Shown here piece by piece: positions 1 to 9,147 of a stretch of 22,631 bases of DNA. The translations under genes were made by a program, and so were the position numbers. Position 1 is the first letter of the stretch, and the number at the start of each line of letters is the position of its first letter. This stretch comes from DAISJD01 sp036821645 (GTDB taxonomy: Bacteria > Pseudomonadota > Alphaproteobacteria > ATCC43930 > CGMCC-115725), in contig DAISJD010000040.1 in NCBI GenBank assembly GCA_036821645.1, positions 1 through 22,631 on the forward strand, given 5' to 3'. The notes under the pieces were generated by a model. It was not told the DNA's origin and searched no databases. It was given only the letters and a program-made list of their open reading frames with translations.

Positions 1-2
1 GT

Positions 3-275
3 GACCCCCCTCCTTACGAGCCGATGGATGACGGGATCGTTTCGGCTGCAACCGCTGCCGCATCGGCCGCGGCCTTTGCTTCTATTGCCGGACGCGGCAG
101 GCGCCCGCTGCCGGGCGAAACCTATTTGGGCAATGGGTCGATCACGCTTGAAGAAATCGTGCGTGACATGTTGCGCCCCCTGCTGAAGGATTGGCTCGAC
201 ACGCATCTGCCCAGTATCACGGAACGGTTGGTACGCGAGGAAATCGAACGGATCGCGCGCAGTACTGGCCTCTGA
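3..275 (+). CDS. popZ: PopZ-family (DUF2497) protein, C-terminal fragment
   Basis: The frame is open from the left edge of the window and stops at TGA 273-275, so only the last 90 residues are seen. The end of the protein (LEEIVRDMLRPLLKDWLDTHLP, then SITERLVREEIERIAR) matches the conserved C-terminal helices of the DUF2497/PopZ family. In Caulobacter these helices drive assembly of PopZ into a polar matrix that anchors the chromosome origin and cell-cycle factors. The part before it is Ala/Gly/Pro-rich and low in complexity, as expected for the PopZ linker. In many alphaproteobacteria valS is the next gene; here ilvD follows after about 210 bases. The family call is good, but PopZ function in this organism is inferred. 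Confidence 0.75.
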   Translation, partial: DPPPYEPMDDGIVSAATAAASAAAFASIAGRGRRPLPGETYLGNGSITLEEIVRDMLRPLLKDWLDTHLPSITERLVREEIERIARSTGL

Positions 276-442
276 ACCGCGTTGATACAAACCGTGATGG
301 GTGCGCCCTATCGCCCCTATTTTCGACCGAAGATGTGAAATTAAACCGAATAATCGTTATATCTATCCAATTATACGGCTACATCTTTGCATTTATTGCG
401 CGACAGGGATGAGCATTCATCGCGGGGGCAGGGGTGCGCGCT

Positions 443-451
443 TGCTATAGT
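443..451 (+). promoter_or_regulatory. Putative extended -10 promoter for ilvD
   Basis: TGCTATAGT has the extended -10 form (TG, one base, TATAGT). It lies 37 bases before the ilvD start, with no obvious -35 element at the usual distance. Transcription would begin near 458 and give a leader of about 30 bases. The 213-base gap from 276 to 488 holds nothing else I can recognise. Confidence 0.35.
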
Positions 452-488
452 GGACGAGCACCGTCCTCTCTCCCGGAGTTCAGTCCCC

Positions 489-2198
489 ATGGACAAGTCC
501 CGCCTGCCCAGTCGTCATGTCAGCGTTGGCCCGCAACGGGCACCGCACCGTTCCTATTACTATGCCATGGGTCTGTCCGAGGCCGAGATTGCCCAACCCT
601 TCGTCGGTGTCGCGACAACCTGGAACGAGGCGGCACCTTGCAACATCGCGTTATCGCGACAGGCACAAGCGGTCAAGGTTGGGGTGAAGGCGGCGGCAGG
701 AACGCCGCGGGAATTTACGACCATCACCGTCACGGACGGAATCGCGATGGGGCATCAAGGGATGAAATCTTCCTTGGTCAGCCGCGAGGTCATTGCAGAT
801 TCCGTCGAATTGACCATGCGCGGCCATTGTTATGATGCTTTGGTCGGAATTGCCGGGTGCGATAAGTCTTTACCCGGCCTGATGATGGCGATGGTGCGTC
901 TCAACGTCCCGTCGGTCTTTCTCTATGGCGGCTCTATCTTGCCCGGTCAGTTCAAGGGGAAGGATGTGACCGTTCAAGATGTGTTCGAGGCGGTGGGCGG
1001 GCATAGTGCCGGCACGGTGAGCGATGCGGATCTCCACGCGTTGGAATGTGTTGCCTGTCCGTCCGCCGGATCGTGCGGCGGTCAATTTACCGCCAATACC
1101 ATGGCCTGCGTCAGTGAGGCGATCGGCCTTGCCCTGCCAGGCTCTGCCGGGACGCCGGCCCCGTTTGAAAGCCGCGATTCCTATGCCGCCGAATCGGGAC
1201 GGGCGGTCATGAATCTCTTGGCTTTGAACCTCAGACCTCGGGATATCGTGACGTTGAAGGCGCTGGAAAATGCAGCGACCATCGTTGCCGCATCGGGGGG
1301 CTCGACCAATGCGGCTTTGCATTTACCCGCTTTGGCCCATGAATGCGGCCTCGCTTTCGATTTGCATGATGTGGCCGAGATCTTTCGCCGTACCCCCTAT
1401 ATTGCCGATTTGAAGCCAGCCGGTCGTTACGTCATGAAGGATCTTCATGCCGTCGGTGGGGTGCCCCTGTTGATGCGTGCGCTTTTGGATGGGGGTTATC
1501 TACACGGCGATTGCATGACTGTGACCGGTCGCACCCTGGCCGAAAATCTGGCATCCGTAACGTTTGATCCGGGCCAGGACGTGATCGTTGCGACCAACAA
1601 ACCGCTCTCGCCGACCGGTGGGGTCGTGGGCTTGCGCGGCAATCTTGCACCAGAAGGCGCCATCGTGAAGGTGGCGGGGCTTGCCCATCGCCGGTTCGTC
1701 GGCCCGGCCCGTTGTTTTGATTGCGAAGAAGACGCGTTTGCCGCCGTTGAGCGGCGCGATTACCGGGAAGGCGATGTGTTGGTCATCCGTTATGAGGGAC
1801 CGAAGGGGGGGCCCGGTATGCGCGAAATGTTGGCGACCACGGCGGCCCTTTATGGTCAGGGCATGGGGGATAAGGTTGCCTTGATTACCGATGGCCGGTT
1901 TTCGGGGGCGACGCGCGGGTTCTGTGTCGGCCATGTCGGGCCGGAGGCGGCCGTGGCAGGGCCGATCGGTCTGTTGCAGGATGGTGACGTCATCACGCTC
2001 GATGCCGATGCGGGTACGCTTTGTGTTGCCTTGACTGTCGAAGAATTGGCGGCGCGCCGTGCCGCCTGGCGGCCGCGTCGCACGGATTACCAGTCCGGTG
2101 CTCTCTGGAAATATGCGCAAACCGTTGGCTCTGCGGAAAAGGGGGCGGTCACCCATCCGGGCGCCAAGAGCGAAACGCATATCTACGCCGATCTTTGA
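489..2198 (+). CDS. ilvD: Dihydroxy-acid dehydratase
   Basis: This enzyme dehydrates 2,3-dihydroxy-isovalerate and 2,3-dihydroxy-3-methylvalerate to the 2-oxo acids that precede valine, isoleucine and leucine. The 569 residues show the family hallmarks. Three cysteines for the Fe-S cluster are C51 (APCN), C124 (GCDKS) and C196 (GSCGGQFTANTM). D83 (VTDG) and K126 are the expected Mg ligands, and S472 in DGRFSG is the presumed catalytic base. Length and cysteine spacing fit the IlvD branch of the IlvD/Edd family rather than Edd. ATG 489 is chosen because GGAG lies at 475-478; the frame is open upstream to 387, but that part has no family similarity. No other ilv gene is near, so it appears to be transcribed alone from the 443-451 promoter and to end at the hairpin at 2231. 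Confidence 0.95.
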   Translation: MDKSRLPSRHVSVGPQRAPHRSYYYAMGLSEAEIAQPFVGVATTWNEAAPCNIALSRQAQAVKVGVKAAAGTPREFTTITVTDGIAMGHQGMKSSLVSREVIADSVELTMRGHCYDALVGIAGCDKSLPGLMMAMVRLNVPSVFLYGGSILPGQFKGKDVTVQDVFEAVGGHSAGTVSDADLHALECVACPSAGSCGGQFTANTMACVSEAIGLALPGSAGTPAPFESRDSYAAESGRAVMNLLALNLRPRDIVTLKALENAATIVAASGGSTNAALHLPALAHECGLAFDLHDVAEIFRRTPYIADLKPAGRYVMKDLHAVGGVPLLMRALLDGGYLHGDCMTVTGRTLAENLASVTFDPGQDVIVATNKPLSPTGGVVGLRGNLAPEGAIVKVAGLAHRRFVGPARCFDCEEDAFAAVERRDYREGDVLVIRYEGPKGGPGMREMLATTAALYGQGMGDKVALITDGRFSGATRGFCVGHVGPEAAVAGPIGLLQDGDVITLDADAGTLCVALTVEELAARRAAWRPRRTDYQSGALWKYAQTVGSAEKGAVTHPGAKSETHIYADL

Positions 2199-2230
2199 GC
2201 ACCCTCTAAGCCTCCCGCGAGCATGGTATC

Positions 2231-2259
2231 GGGGCAGGGGTGATATCGAACCCTGCCCC
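2231..2259 (+). terminator. Strong hairpin after ilvD, probable terminator
   Basis: GGGGCAGGG and CCCTGCCCC form a perfect 9-bp GC-rich stem around an 11-base loop, 33 bases after the ilvD stop. No real T-run follows (TTGCCGCTTGG), so termination efficiency is uncertain. It also argues that the next gene starts after this point, at 2299. Confidence 0.5.
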
Positions 2260-2298
2260 TTGCCGCTTGGACCTGTTTTGCGGCACCTTTGCGTTACG

Positions 2299-3411
2299 AT
2301 GTCTTCTCCAGATCTTTCATTGCCGCAAGAAGCGGATCCTTGCGAACGATCGCGATCCTCGGTTCAGGATGTGGATGGGCTTTTGGCTCATGGCCTCATT
2401 GCCCCCGGCGATGCGGACGCCGTTCGCGCGGTGGTGCGCCGGTATGCCGTCAAACTGACGCCGACCATGATTGCGGCAATTGATCGGCACGACCCGTTCG
2501 ACCCGATCGGCCGCCAATTTATCCCCGATGAGACGGAACTGGCTCACACGGCGGAAGAACGGGCAGACCCGATCGGCGATTATGCCTTCATGCCGGTAAA
2601 AGGCATCGTGCATCGCTATCCGGACCGGGTCCTGTTGAAGCCCATCCACGTCTGTCCCGTCTATTGTCGGTTCTGTTTTCGCCGCGAGATGGTCGGGCCT
2701 AGTGGCGATACCCTGTCGGCGGACGAATTGCAGGCGGCCTTGCGCTATATCGAGACCCATCCGGAAGTTTTTGAGGTGATCATCACTGGCGGCGATCCTC
2801 TGATGCTCTCGCCGCGCCGATTGTCCGAGATGGTGGGTGCCCTTTCTGCGATCGCGCATGTCGGTGCGATCAGGCTGCATTCGCGGGTTCCGGTCGTCGA
2901 CCCCGACCGGATCAATGATGAACTGGTCGCCGCCTTGCAAACGGAAAAGGGTCTTTATCTTGCGGTCCATGCCAATCACCCGCGCGAACTCGGCGCAGCA
3001 CAGGCGGCGGGATTGCGTCGTTTGAACCGGTCGGGGGTCGTTCTGCTGGGGCAGACCGTGTTGCTGCGCGGCATCAACGATAGTCCCGCCGTTCTCGAAG
3101 CCTTGTTTCGTCGCCTCGTCACTTTGCGGGTCAAACCCTATTATCTCCATCACGGCGATCTTGCGCCGGGAACGGCAGAATTTCGCACGAGAATTGACGT
3201 GGGCCAGGCCTTGATGCGCACCTTACGCGGTCATGTTTCCGGCCTCTGTCAACCGACTTATGTTCTGGATCTACCGGGAGGATATGGGAAGGTGCCGATT
3301 GGTCCAAACTATGTTTGCCCAGACCCCTCGGTGCCGGGGCGGTGGTTGGTTACGGATTATCAGGGCAATACCCATTCTTATCCACCCTCTCACGATTGTG
3401 ATGAGGGATGA
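2299..3411 (+). CDS. epmB: Lysine 2,3-aminomutase family radical SAM enzyme (EpmB-like)
   Basis: Radical SAM/PLP enzyme of the KamA/EpmB family. The radical SAM motif CPVYCRFC (C119, C123, C126) binds the 4Fe-4S cluster. Near the C-terminus, DLPGGYGK places K331 as the PLP Schiff-base lysine, and a substrate-pocket stretch (NHPRELG, then LLRGIND) lies between. At 370 residues it is shorter than catabolic lysine 2,3-aminomutases (about 416) and close to EpmB (about 340). EpmB makes beta-lysine for attachment to elongation factor P. The usual partners epmA and efp are not in the window, so EF-P modification is inferred from family and length only. ATG 2299 is chosen because it gives a family-like N-terminus; the frame is open upstream to 2059 but that would run through ilvD and the hairpin. 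No strong ribosome binding site is visible. Confidence 0.85.
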   Translation: MSSPDLSLPQEADPCERSRSSVQDVDGLLAHGLIAPGDADAVRAVVRRYAVKLTPTMIAAIDRHDPFDPIGRQFIPDETELAHTAEERADPIGDYAFMPVKGIVHRYPDRVLLKPIHVCPVYCRFCFRREMVGPSGDTLSADELQAALRYIETHPEVFEVIITGGDPLMLSPRRLSEMVGALSAIAHVGAIRLHSRVPVVDPDRINDELVAALQTEKGLYLAVHANHPRELGAAQAAGLRRLNRSGVVLLGQTVLLRGINDSPAVLEALFRRLVTLRVKPYYLHHGDLAPGTAEFRTRIDVGQALMRTLRGHVSGLCQPTYVLDLPGGYGKVPIGPNYVCPDPSVPGRWLVTDYQGNTHSYPPSHDCDEG

Positions 3412-3472
3412 AGGCTCGCCCACTCTTGCACATTATCGGCGATAAGCCCATGATCGGCCCCAAGATTGATGG

Positions 3473-4600
3473 ATGTTGGCCTGCATGATCCTGAACCCGA
3501 ACAGCATCTTCCGGCCTTCAACCTTTGAAGAGCGCGGCACGGCGGCACCGTTTACCACACCGATTCTCTCTTTATCGCGGGTCCGGCCCGATGAATGGCA
3601 TCGCCTCGTCCTGTTGATGCCCAGTTTCTCGGGCTCCGATGGCGCTTATGTTGTGCCCTGGGATGTCGTCCCGCAATTGACCAGCATGTCGATCCATGAC
3701 CGTGCCTTGCACGAAGAGATCAGCGTTGCCAATGCGGTGACGCCGGATTTGATGCGGCGTGCCGCCTTGAAAGTGGCGATGACCGGGCTTGCTGGGGCTG
3801 CATCGGCCGAAGCGGCGGCCATCACGATGGCGGCCGACGATCAGATGGTCGTCGAGACGAATCTGCTTTTGATGCTTGCCTTAATGGAGAATTTACAAAC
3901 CCCCGTCAGTGTGATGATGGGACTCGATCCAAAGAGTGCCGCGTTTCGGACTTATGTAAAGACGATGATGCGCGAAGCTGTGCAAGAGATTGGCCTGCGT
4001 TCCGAGATCGTCGATCAACGGATAGCCGAACTTGCCGCGATCATTGCCCCGATCGGGTTTCTGGATGCGGGCCATATCGGACGGTTGCGCCGACTTTTGG
4101 CGGGGGTCGCCGAATTTCGACAATCCATTGCCGATTGGGGGCATGGCGACCGTTCGGACATGGCTGGCTATGCCGGGTTTGCCGCCACGGTGGCCGATCT
4201 TACGATCGATATTGCGGGGCGGATGTTGATGCAGATCGATCGCGATCTGCGTCAGATCGGCCAGATTATCCGTCAGTGGGACAAGCGCAGCGACGGCATC
4301 AAACGCATGGCGGGGCGGCTCTCCTGGCTTTTGGATGGGTGGGATTTCGTTCTGGCCTTTTGGCAGGAAGCGCGGGGCGGCCCGATGATCGAGCAGCGCG
4401 ATTCCGTCGATCATTTGATGCGCCTGCTTCCGCTTGTGCCGCGCCATGAGACCAGTTTGGATGTCGATGACTTGAAACGGCGTCAGGCTTTGATGCAGCG
4501 CCGCCGCCTGCGGGCCTATGAAGATTGGCGCACGGGCGAACGCGACATCGAACTGGTCGCCCGGATGGAAGCAGCCAAGCTCAGAGGGACGGCACTATGA
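3473..4600 (+). CDS. Hypothetical protein, first gene of a coupled pair
   Basis: I do not recognise this protein (375 residues). It has no signal peptide and no convincing membrane helix. It is mostly predicted helical, with a Leu/Met/Ala-rich central part (about 105-145) and an Arg-rich C-terminus (KRRQALMQRRRLRAYEDWR). The start is uncertain: ATG 3473 or ATG 3485 are both possible and neither has a good ribosome binding site. The stop TGA 4598-4600 overlaps the ATG of the next gene, so the two are surely co-translated and likely work together. Base composition matches the neighbouring core genes, which argues for a resident gene. A cytoplasmic role is inferred only from the absence of export signals. 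Confidence 0.8.
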   Translation: MLACMILNPNSIFRPSTFEERGTAAPFTTPILSLSRVRPDEWHRLVLLMPSFSGSDGAYVVPWDVVPQLTSMSIHDRALHEEISVANAVTPDLMRRAALKVAMTGLAGAASAEAAAITMAADDQMVVETNLLLMLALMENLQTPVSVMMGLDPKSAAFRTYVKTMMREAVQEIGLRSEIVDQRIAELAAIIAPIGFLDAGHIGRLRRLLAGVAEFRQSIADWGHGDRSDMAGYAGFAATVADLTIDIAGRMLMQIDRDLRQIGQIIRQWDKRSDGIKRMAGRLSWLLDGWDFVLAFWQEARGGPMIEQRDSVDHLMRLLPLVPRHETSLDVDDLKRRQALMQRRRLRAYEDWRTGERDIELVARMEAAKLRGTAL

Positions 4601-5991
4601 GCGCACCCATGCCGGAACCGTCGATCCGACCGGAATTGATGCGCGAGCTTTTATTGTTGGAACAGCAGTTGGGTGATCTCAGCGAGTTGAAATTTCGCGA
4701 AGTCGTCCGGCTTTTGGAAACGGTTCAGCATAAGCCCGCGGTCCATTCTTTGTTGGAACGCATGCGCGAGCGCTTGAAACGGGTGCGTCCGCCACGGCGG
4801 ATAAGCCTGCAACGCCTTGCCTATTACCCGGTTGAAGATTTGCTGATACTAGATCCGGTCGGTCGCAACGATTGCCGGATTTCCCGCCGCTTGATGGCCA
4901 TGGTGTGGGATTACGTCGTGCGGCACGGCGATCCTGTGCGGCTCGCTGAATTGAATGAACAACTCTTGGCGCTTGCCCCTGACGATCGTGAAGGTTTGGA
5001 CAATCTTGCCCTTTTGGTTTGGCCCTTTGTGTCGGACTGTCTCGGTAAGGCGACCCGCGAGGCTTTAACCGATCGGCAGGTACGCCGCGCTTTAGTGGGG
5101 CTCGAATCCGTCTTGCTGCCCGAAGTGCAACGGGTGACGATGCTGTTGTCTCTCGGTCGGGCGATCGAAATGATGAAGGCGGTCTTGCCGCCCAAGCCGA
5201 TGCGCGTTTTGGAAGGTGAACCACTCACGCGCGTGCAGCGCCTGATCCAGGATGCCCATCAGGGCAGGATCGATCTTGCCTACGGCATGCTGCTTGTTTT
5301 GTCCGTCCGTTTCACGGTACCGGCCGCTATTCTCGATGTTCTACATGCCATGCGTCTCGGGTTTCAGGCGGACGAACGTCAGGAACTGTTCAATCGCGTT
5401 TGCCAAATGGTTTTGGGCGAGATGGAGAATGCGGCGCGCGAGATCAAGGAGAGCGCTTGTGGCGATTTATCCGATCGGGTTGCGGCACTGCGGGCATTGA
5501 CCGACCAACTTGTGATCGCCGAGCGCAATTTGCGTTCTGATCTTGAAGGGCGGCGGCGTCTTGTTCCGATGCGCGAGATTGCGCGGTCGGCACTTGCTGA
5601 TCTTGTCTCGCAGGCCGAGATACAGATCGGTCGCCTGTTCGTACAGGGTGCCGAAACGCCGGTCAATGTCCAGGCCGAGGCGGAAAATGCCTTACTGATC
5701 CTGCGTCGCTGCGAATCCTTCGCGGCTGGTCTGTCCTTGTCGCCAACAGTCGATTATGCGTTGAAAACGGTGGCGCGCAGCGTTGACTTTCGTCTGGTAC
5801 AACTTTTTGATGCGTTATCCGACCCGCAAACCCACCGGCCGGATCTCGAAAAAGCGGAGCGGGAAATTTATTGGTCAGTCCGCTTGCTTGAATTGGTTGG
5901 ACGTGGAGAAGACGCAGATTCGGATCGAAAAGAAGGTTTGCTTTTATTGTCAAAAGCAAAAAATCTGATGTTGTCAAATGTAAATTCATAA
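4597..5991 (+). CDS. Hypothetical helical protein, second gene of a coupled pair
   Basis: Unrecognised protein of 464 residues. ATG 4597 overlaps the stop of the preceding gene (ATGA), and AGAGGG just upstream (from about 4582) serves as ribosome binding site; an in-frame start at 4525 would overlap the earlier gene by 76 bases and is less likely. The sequence is Leu/Arg/Glu-rich and looks almost wholly alpha-helical, without signal peptide or membrane segment. It resembles a solenoid or scaffold more than an enzyme, since no catalytic motif was found. The last 100 bases and the following 189 bases (5992-6180) are clearly AT-rich compared with the rest. That intergenic stretch shows no gene and presumably carries the kup promoter. 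Confidence 0.8.
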   Translation: MSAPMPEPSIRPELMRELLLLEQQLGDLSELKFREVVRLLETVQHKPAVHSLLERMRERLKRVRPPRRISLQRLAYYPVEDLLILDPVGRNDCRISRRLMAMVWDYVVRHGDPVRLAELNEQLLALAPDDREGLDNLALLVWPFVSDCLGKATREALTDRQVRRALVGLESVLLPEVQRVTMLLSLGRAIEMMKAVLPPKPMRVLEGEPLTRVQRLIQDAHQGRIDLAYGMLLVLSVRFTVPAAILDVLHAMRLGFQADERQELFNRVCQMVLGEMENAAREIKESACGDLSDRVAALRALTDQLVIAERNLRSDLEGRRRLVPMREIARSALADLVSQAEIQIGRLFVQGAETPVNVQAEAENALLILRRCESFAAGLSLSPTVDYALKTVARSVDFRLVQLFDALSDPQTHRPDLEKAEREIYWSVRLLELVGRGEDADSDRKEGLLLLSKAKNLMLSNVNS

Positions 5992-6183
5992 AATCTATCG
6001 CCATTTATTTTTATTTATAATAATTGTTCGATGATTGGGTGTGATTGGATTATTCCAATGTTTACGCGTATGGGTTGATGGATTTTATACGTATTGACGC
6101 TTAGTTCAGTTTGTAGCAGAGTGCGCCGCGTTTCGAGCTCACCTTGAGATCGCATAGTGGTATAACCTGGGGTTAGCACATTG

Positions 6184-8079
6184 ATGGGTGCCGAAAAAGC
6201 GGATCAGCCAAGGCGACATAGCCTATCCAGTTGGGCGTTGATCATTGGCGTGATCGGCGTGGTTTATGGCGATATCGGCACCAGTCCGCTTTATACGGTA
6301 CAGGCTGCCTTCAACCCGAAAATAACCGGCCTGACTTTGACCGACGGTAACATCCTCGGTTTTCTGTCGATGTTGACCTGGTCGGTGATCCTAACGGTAA
6401 GCGTGAAATATGTCAGTCTGATTCTCTATGCCGACAATCGGGGCGAGGGGGGTGTGTTGTCTTTGGCGACCCTTGCCGTCAGCACCTTGCCGATGGAGTC
6501 GCGCCGTCGAACGGTGATTACGACCTTGGCGATTTTGGGTCTGGCCCTTTTCATGGGAGACGGCATGATAACGCCGGCCGTTACCGTGCTCTCGGCAGTC
6601 GAAGGGTTGGAACTTTCCGTGCCTGCAGTACAAGACTGGATTGTGCCGATATCGGTCTTGATCATTCTGGGCTTGTTCCTGTTTCAAAGCCGTGGCACCC
6701 ATAAGGTTGGTGGGTTGTTTGGCCCGGTGATGATGTTTTGGTTTTTATGTCTTGCTTTATTAGGTATGCGGCAAATAATAGAAACGCCGGAAGTTTTAAT
6801 GGCCCTGAATCCGCTATATGCCTTTAATTTTGCAGTTAATGAGGGAATACACATATTTTTTATATTGGGTGCCGTCGTTTTGTCTTTTACTGGTGCCGAA
6901 GCGCTCTATGCAGATATCGGTCATTTTGGCCGAAAACCTATTCAACAGGCCTGGGCCTTAATTGTTTTTCCTGCTTTGATCATGAATTACTACGGGCAAG
7001 GCGCTTTTCTACTGCGACACCCCGAAGGGATAGAAAACCCCTTCTTTTTGATGGCACCGACAAGCCTCCTGTTACCGTTGGTCATTCTTTCGACTGCTGC
7101 TAGCGTGATCGCCAGTCAAGCGGTGATTTCCGGGGTGTTTTCACTGACCCGTCAAGCAGTGCAATTAGGCTATTTGCCGCGTATGGAAATCAGGCATACG
7201 TTCGAAGAAGAAATCGGTCAGATCTATGTTCCTCAAATGAACTGGATTTTGATGGTTTCGGTCATTGCCTTGGTCTTTATGTTCAAAAGCTCGGCGGCCT
7301 TGACCGATGCGTATGGTTTGGCCGTGACGGCCACGATGCTGATCACGACCATGATGGCGTTTTATGTTGCGCGTCATGTCTGGAAATGGCCCTACCGCCG
7401 CACCATTCCGATCTTCAGTATTCTCATTTTGGTTGATGCCGCCTTCTTTTCGGCCAATTGTTTGAAGATTTTGGAAGGCGGCTGGCTGCCCCTGGCCGTT
7501 GGTTTATGCGTTTTCACCCTAATTTCGACATGGCGGCGCGGCCGAAAGGTCCTTTATAAGAGCCTTTATACCGATGCCTTGCCCACGACCCTGTTTTTGG
7601 AACGGGCCGACCATTCCCCGGTCAGGGTGAGCGGGACGGCGGTTTTCATGACGGGCGATACGGAAAAAGTGCCGCTGGCTCTTCTCCACAATTTAAAACA
7701 TAACAAGGTCTTGCACGAACGTATCATTCTGATGCAAGTCAAAACCGAAGAGGTTCCCTGGGTGCGTCAGGGACACCATGTAACGATCGAAAAGCTGGGC
7801 AAGGGTTTCCACAGGGTCGTTGCTAGATTTGGCTTTATGGAAACGCCCAATGTTCCGCGCGCTCTGACAGAATGCCGGGCCTTGGGGTTGATGGTCGATC
7901 TCTCTGACACGTCCTTTTTCATCAGCCGAGAGGAACTCGTTCCCTCACATCGCTCACCGCTCTATCGATGGCAGGAAAGCCTGTTCATCGCCTTGTCGGC
8001 GACAGCGCAGTCGGCAACGACTTTCTTTGGTATTCCCTCGAACCGCGTTGTCATCCTCGGGGCGCAGGTCGAGGTCTAG
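6184..8079 (+). CDS. kup: Low-affinity potassium transporter Kup
   Basis: Inner-membrane potassium uptake permease of the KUP/HAK/KT family, thought to work as a proton symporter. The N-terminal signature GVVYGDIGTSPLYT is intact, and about 12 hydrophobic segments follow up to residue ~450. The C-terminal cytoplasmic domain (from about RKVLYKSLY) is complete, and 631 residues is the usual length. The start may be ATG 6184 or the TTG three bases earlier; GGGG at 6169-6172 is the only ribosome-binding-like sequence and suits either. A TGGTATAAC extended -10-like sequence lies at 6158-6166, too near the start to be convincing. Part of the gene (about 6740-6900) is AT-richer than the rest but the frame is unbroken. 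It converges with the ankyrin gene, with 100 bases between and no clear terminator. Confidence 0.95.
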   Translation: MGAEKADQPRRHSLSSWALIIGVIGVVYGDIGTSPLYTVQAAFNPKITGLTLTDGNILGFLSMLTWSVILTVSVKYVSLILYADNRGEGGVLSLATLAVSTLPMESRRRTVITTLAILGLALFMGDGMITPAVTVLSAVEGLELSVPAVQDWIVPISVLIILGLFLFQSRGTHKVGGLFGPVMMFWFLCLALLGMRQIIETPEVLMALNPLYAFNFAVNEGIHIFFILGAVVLSFTGAEALYADIGHFGRKPIQQAWALIVFPALIMNYYGQGAFLLRHPEGIENPFFLMAPTSLLLPLVILSTAASVIASQAVISGVFSLTRQAVQLGYLPRMEIRHTFEEEIGQIYVPQMNWILMVSVIALVFMFKSSAALTDAYGLAVTATMLITTMMAFYVARHVWKWPYRRTIPIFSILILVDAAFFSANCLKILEGGWLPLAVGLCVFTLISTWRRGRKVLYKSLYTDALPTTLFLERADHSPVRVSGTAVFMTGDTEKVPLALLHNLKHNKVLHERIILMQVKTEEVPWVRQGHHVTIEKLGKGFHRVVARFGFMETPNVPRALTECRALGLMVDLSDTSFFISREELVPSHRSPLYRWQESLFIALSATAQSATTFFGIPSNRVVILGAQVEV

Positions 8080-8179
8080 CCCCCTTCGAGCGGTATGGGC
8101 TGATCGACCAGGATGGTCATCGCTGACCGTGTGGCTACCTTGAGATCACTTGGTTCGAGGGTTTTTCGTCAATTGCCAC

Positions 8180-8803
8180 TCAGTTCTTGGCACCAAGTTT
8201 GCGCAGCAGGGCCGCCGTCGCGTTGCGGCGCTCACTCGTGGCAAGATCGAGGGATGTTCGACCGGTAAAATCGGTCAAATCGGTTTTTGCACCGGCTTTG
8301 GCCAATTGGCTGATCACTTCGATTGAATCCCGGCGTGCCGCATGCATGAAGGCGGTGAAACCATCGCGGTCTTGAACATCAAGGGGGGCACCAGCCTTGA
8401 TCAACAATTCGACGCAGGGTTCGCAATTGCGATCCGCCGCCGCCATGAGTGCCGTGAGGCCGGTTTTATCTCGGATATCGACACGGGCCTTATTCTCAAT
8501 CAACACTTCCATAATCGGCAAGCTGCTGACACCGTTATTGGCTGCCGCAATGAGGGCCGTGCGTCCTTTATCATCGATACTGTTGATGGGTGCACCCTTT
8601 TGGATTTCCCGTTTGACGGCGGCTAAATCTTCCGCCGTTGCGGCCCGCACAATCTGAAACCCGGCCCCGGCAAGATTAAGATCGGCGTAAGAGGGGGGGG
8701 CTGTCAAAAGGGCAAGGGCGATCCCGGCTGCGGCTAGGCGGGTCGCAGCCTTGAACGGGCTCTGCGCGGGCCTTGCTCTAAAACGATACGGCGCTTGCGA
8801 CAT
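8180..8803 (-). CDS. Exported ankyrin-repeat protein
   Basis: A 207-residue protein with an N-terminal Arg-rich stretch, a hydrophobic core (AAAGIALALLTAPPSYA, about 25-41) and a likely signal peptidase I site after SYA, so a periplasmic location is inferred. After it come about four or five ankyrin repeats, for example DKGRTALIAAANNG, DKTGLTALMAAADRN and DRDGFTAFMHAARRD, filling the rest of the protein to the C-terminus. Ankyrin repeats bind protein partners; the partner is unknown. Small exported ankyrin proteins are common in alphaproteobacteria, where some sit with catalases or membrane enzymes, but here no partner gene adjoins. ATG at 8803 is well supported by AGGAG, 7 bases upstream on the minus strand. 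Confidence 0.88.
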   Translation of the reverse strand: MSQAPYRFRARPAQSPFKAATRLAAAGIALALLTAPPSYADLNLAGAGFQIVRAATAEDLAAVKREIQKGAPINSIDDKGRTALIAAANNGVSSLPIMEVLIENKARVDIRDKTGLTALMAAADRNCEPCVELLIKAGAPLDVQDRDGFTAFMHAARRDSIEVISQLAKAGAKTDLTDFTGRTSLDLATSERRNATAALLRKLGAKN

Positions 8804-9147
8804 AAACTTCTCCTCGTGCGACCCGGTGACTGTGGGCCTTGCTGCATTTTATCGGAACCGGGCGTTGGATAGGGATGATTTGGCGCGCATGGCCGATGAT
8901 CTCTGCCCGCAATCCTGCTGCTTTTTTCTGAGAATGCAAGGCATTCCTGAAAATCACTAGGCCTATCATCGGTTCGCCCATTCTCTGACAAAACACTCAT
9001 TTATTCTTTTCTAAACAAGATGCCAGGGGCATCAGCTCTGTCTTGCGTGATTTACGGTCACTCTTGGTCACAAAATGATCTAAGCTTCGCCGATGTCCCG
9101 CGCGATAGGGATAGGGTGGCGTTCGATTGTGGATTCATGAGGCTGCA
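8804..9147. other. Divergent intergenic region between the ankyrin gene and cobA
   Basis: About 350 bases without a credible gene, holding the outward promoters. Two GGTCAC hexamers at 9056-9061 and 9066-9071 repeat with an exact 10-base period (one helical turn), which could be a regulator site near cobA. I looked for a cobalamin riboswitch (B12 box and its conserved core) and did not find one. Confidence 0.5.
8963..8991 (-). promoter_or_regulatory. Putative sigma-70 promoter for the ankyrin gene
   Basis: Read on the minus strand: TTGTCA, 17 bases, TGATAG. The spacing is ideal and the -35 differs from consensus by one base, but the -10 is mediocre. It would give a 5' untranslated leader of about 150 bases. 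Confidence 0.3.

Noticed and set aside
1500..2180. 226-codon open frame on the minus strand
   Set aside because: It is antisense to ilvD, which is certain; composition is typical of a reversed coding strand.
2317..3153. 278-codon open frame on the minus strand
   Set aside because: It is antisense to the radical SAM gene, has no domain features and no ribosome binding site.
6740..6900. AT-richer patch inside kup as a sign of recombination
   Set aside because: The frame and family pattern continue unbroken through membrane segments, where such codon shifts are common.
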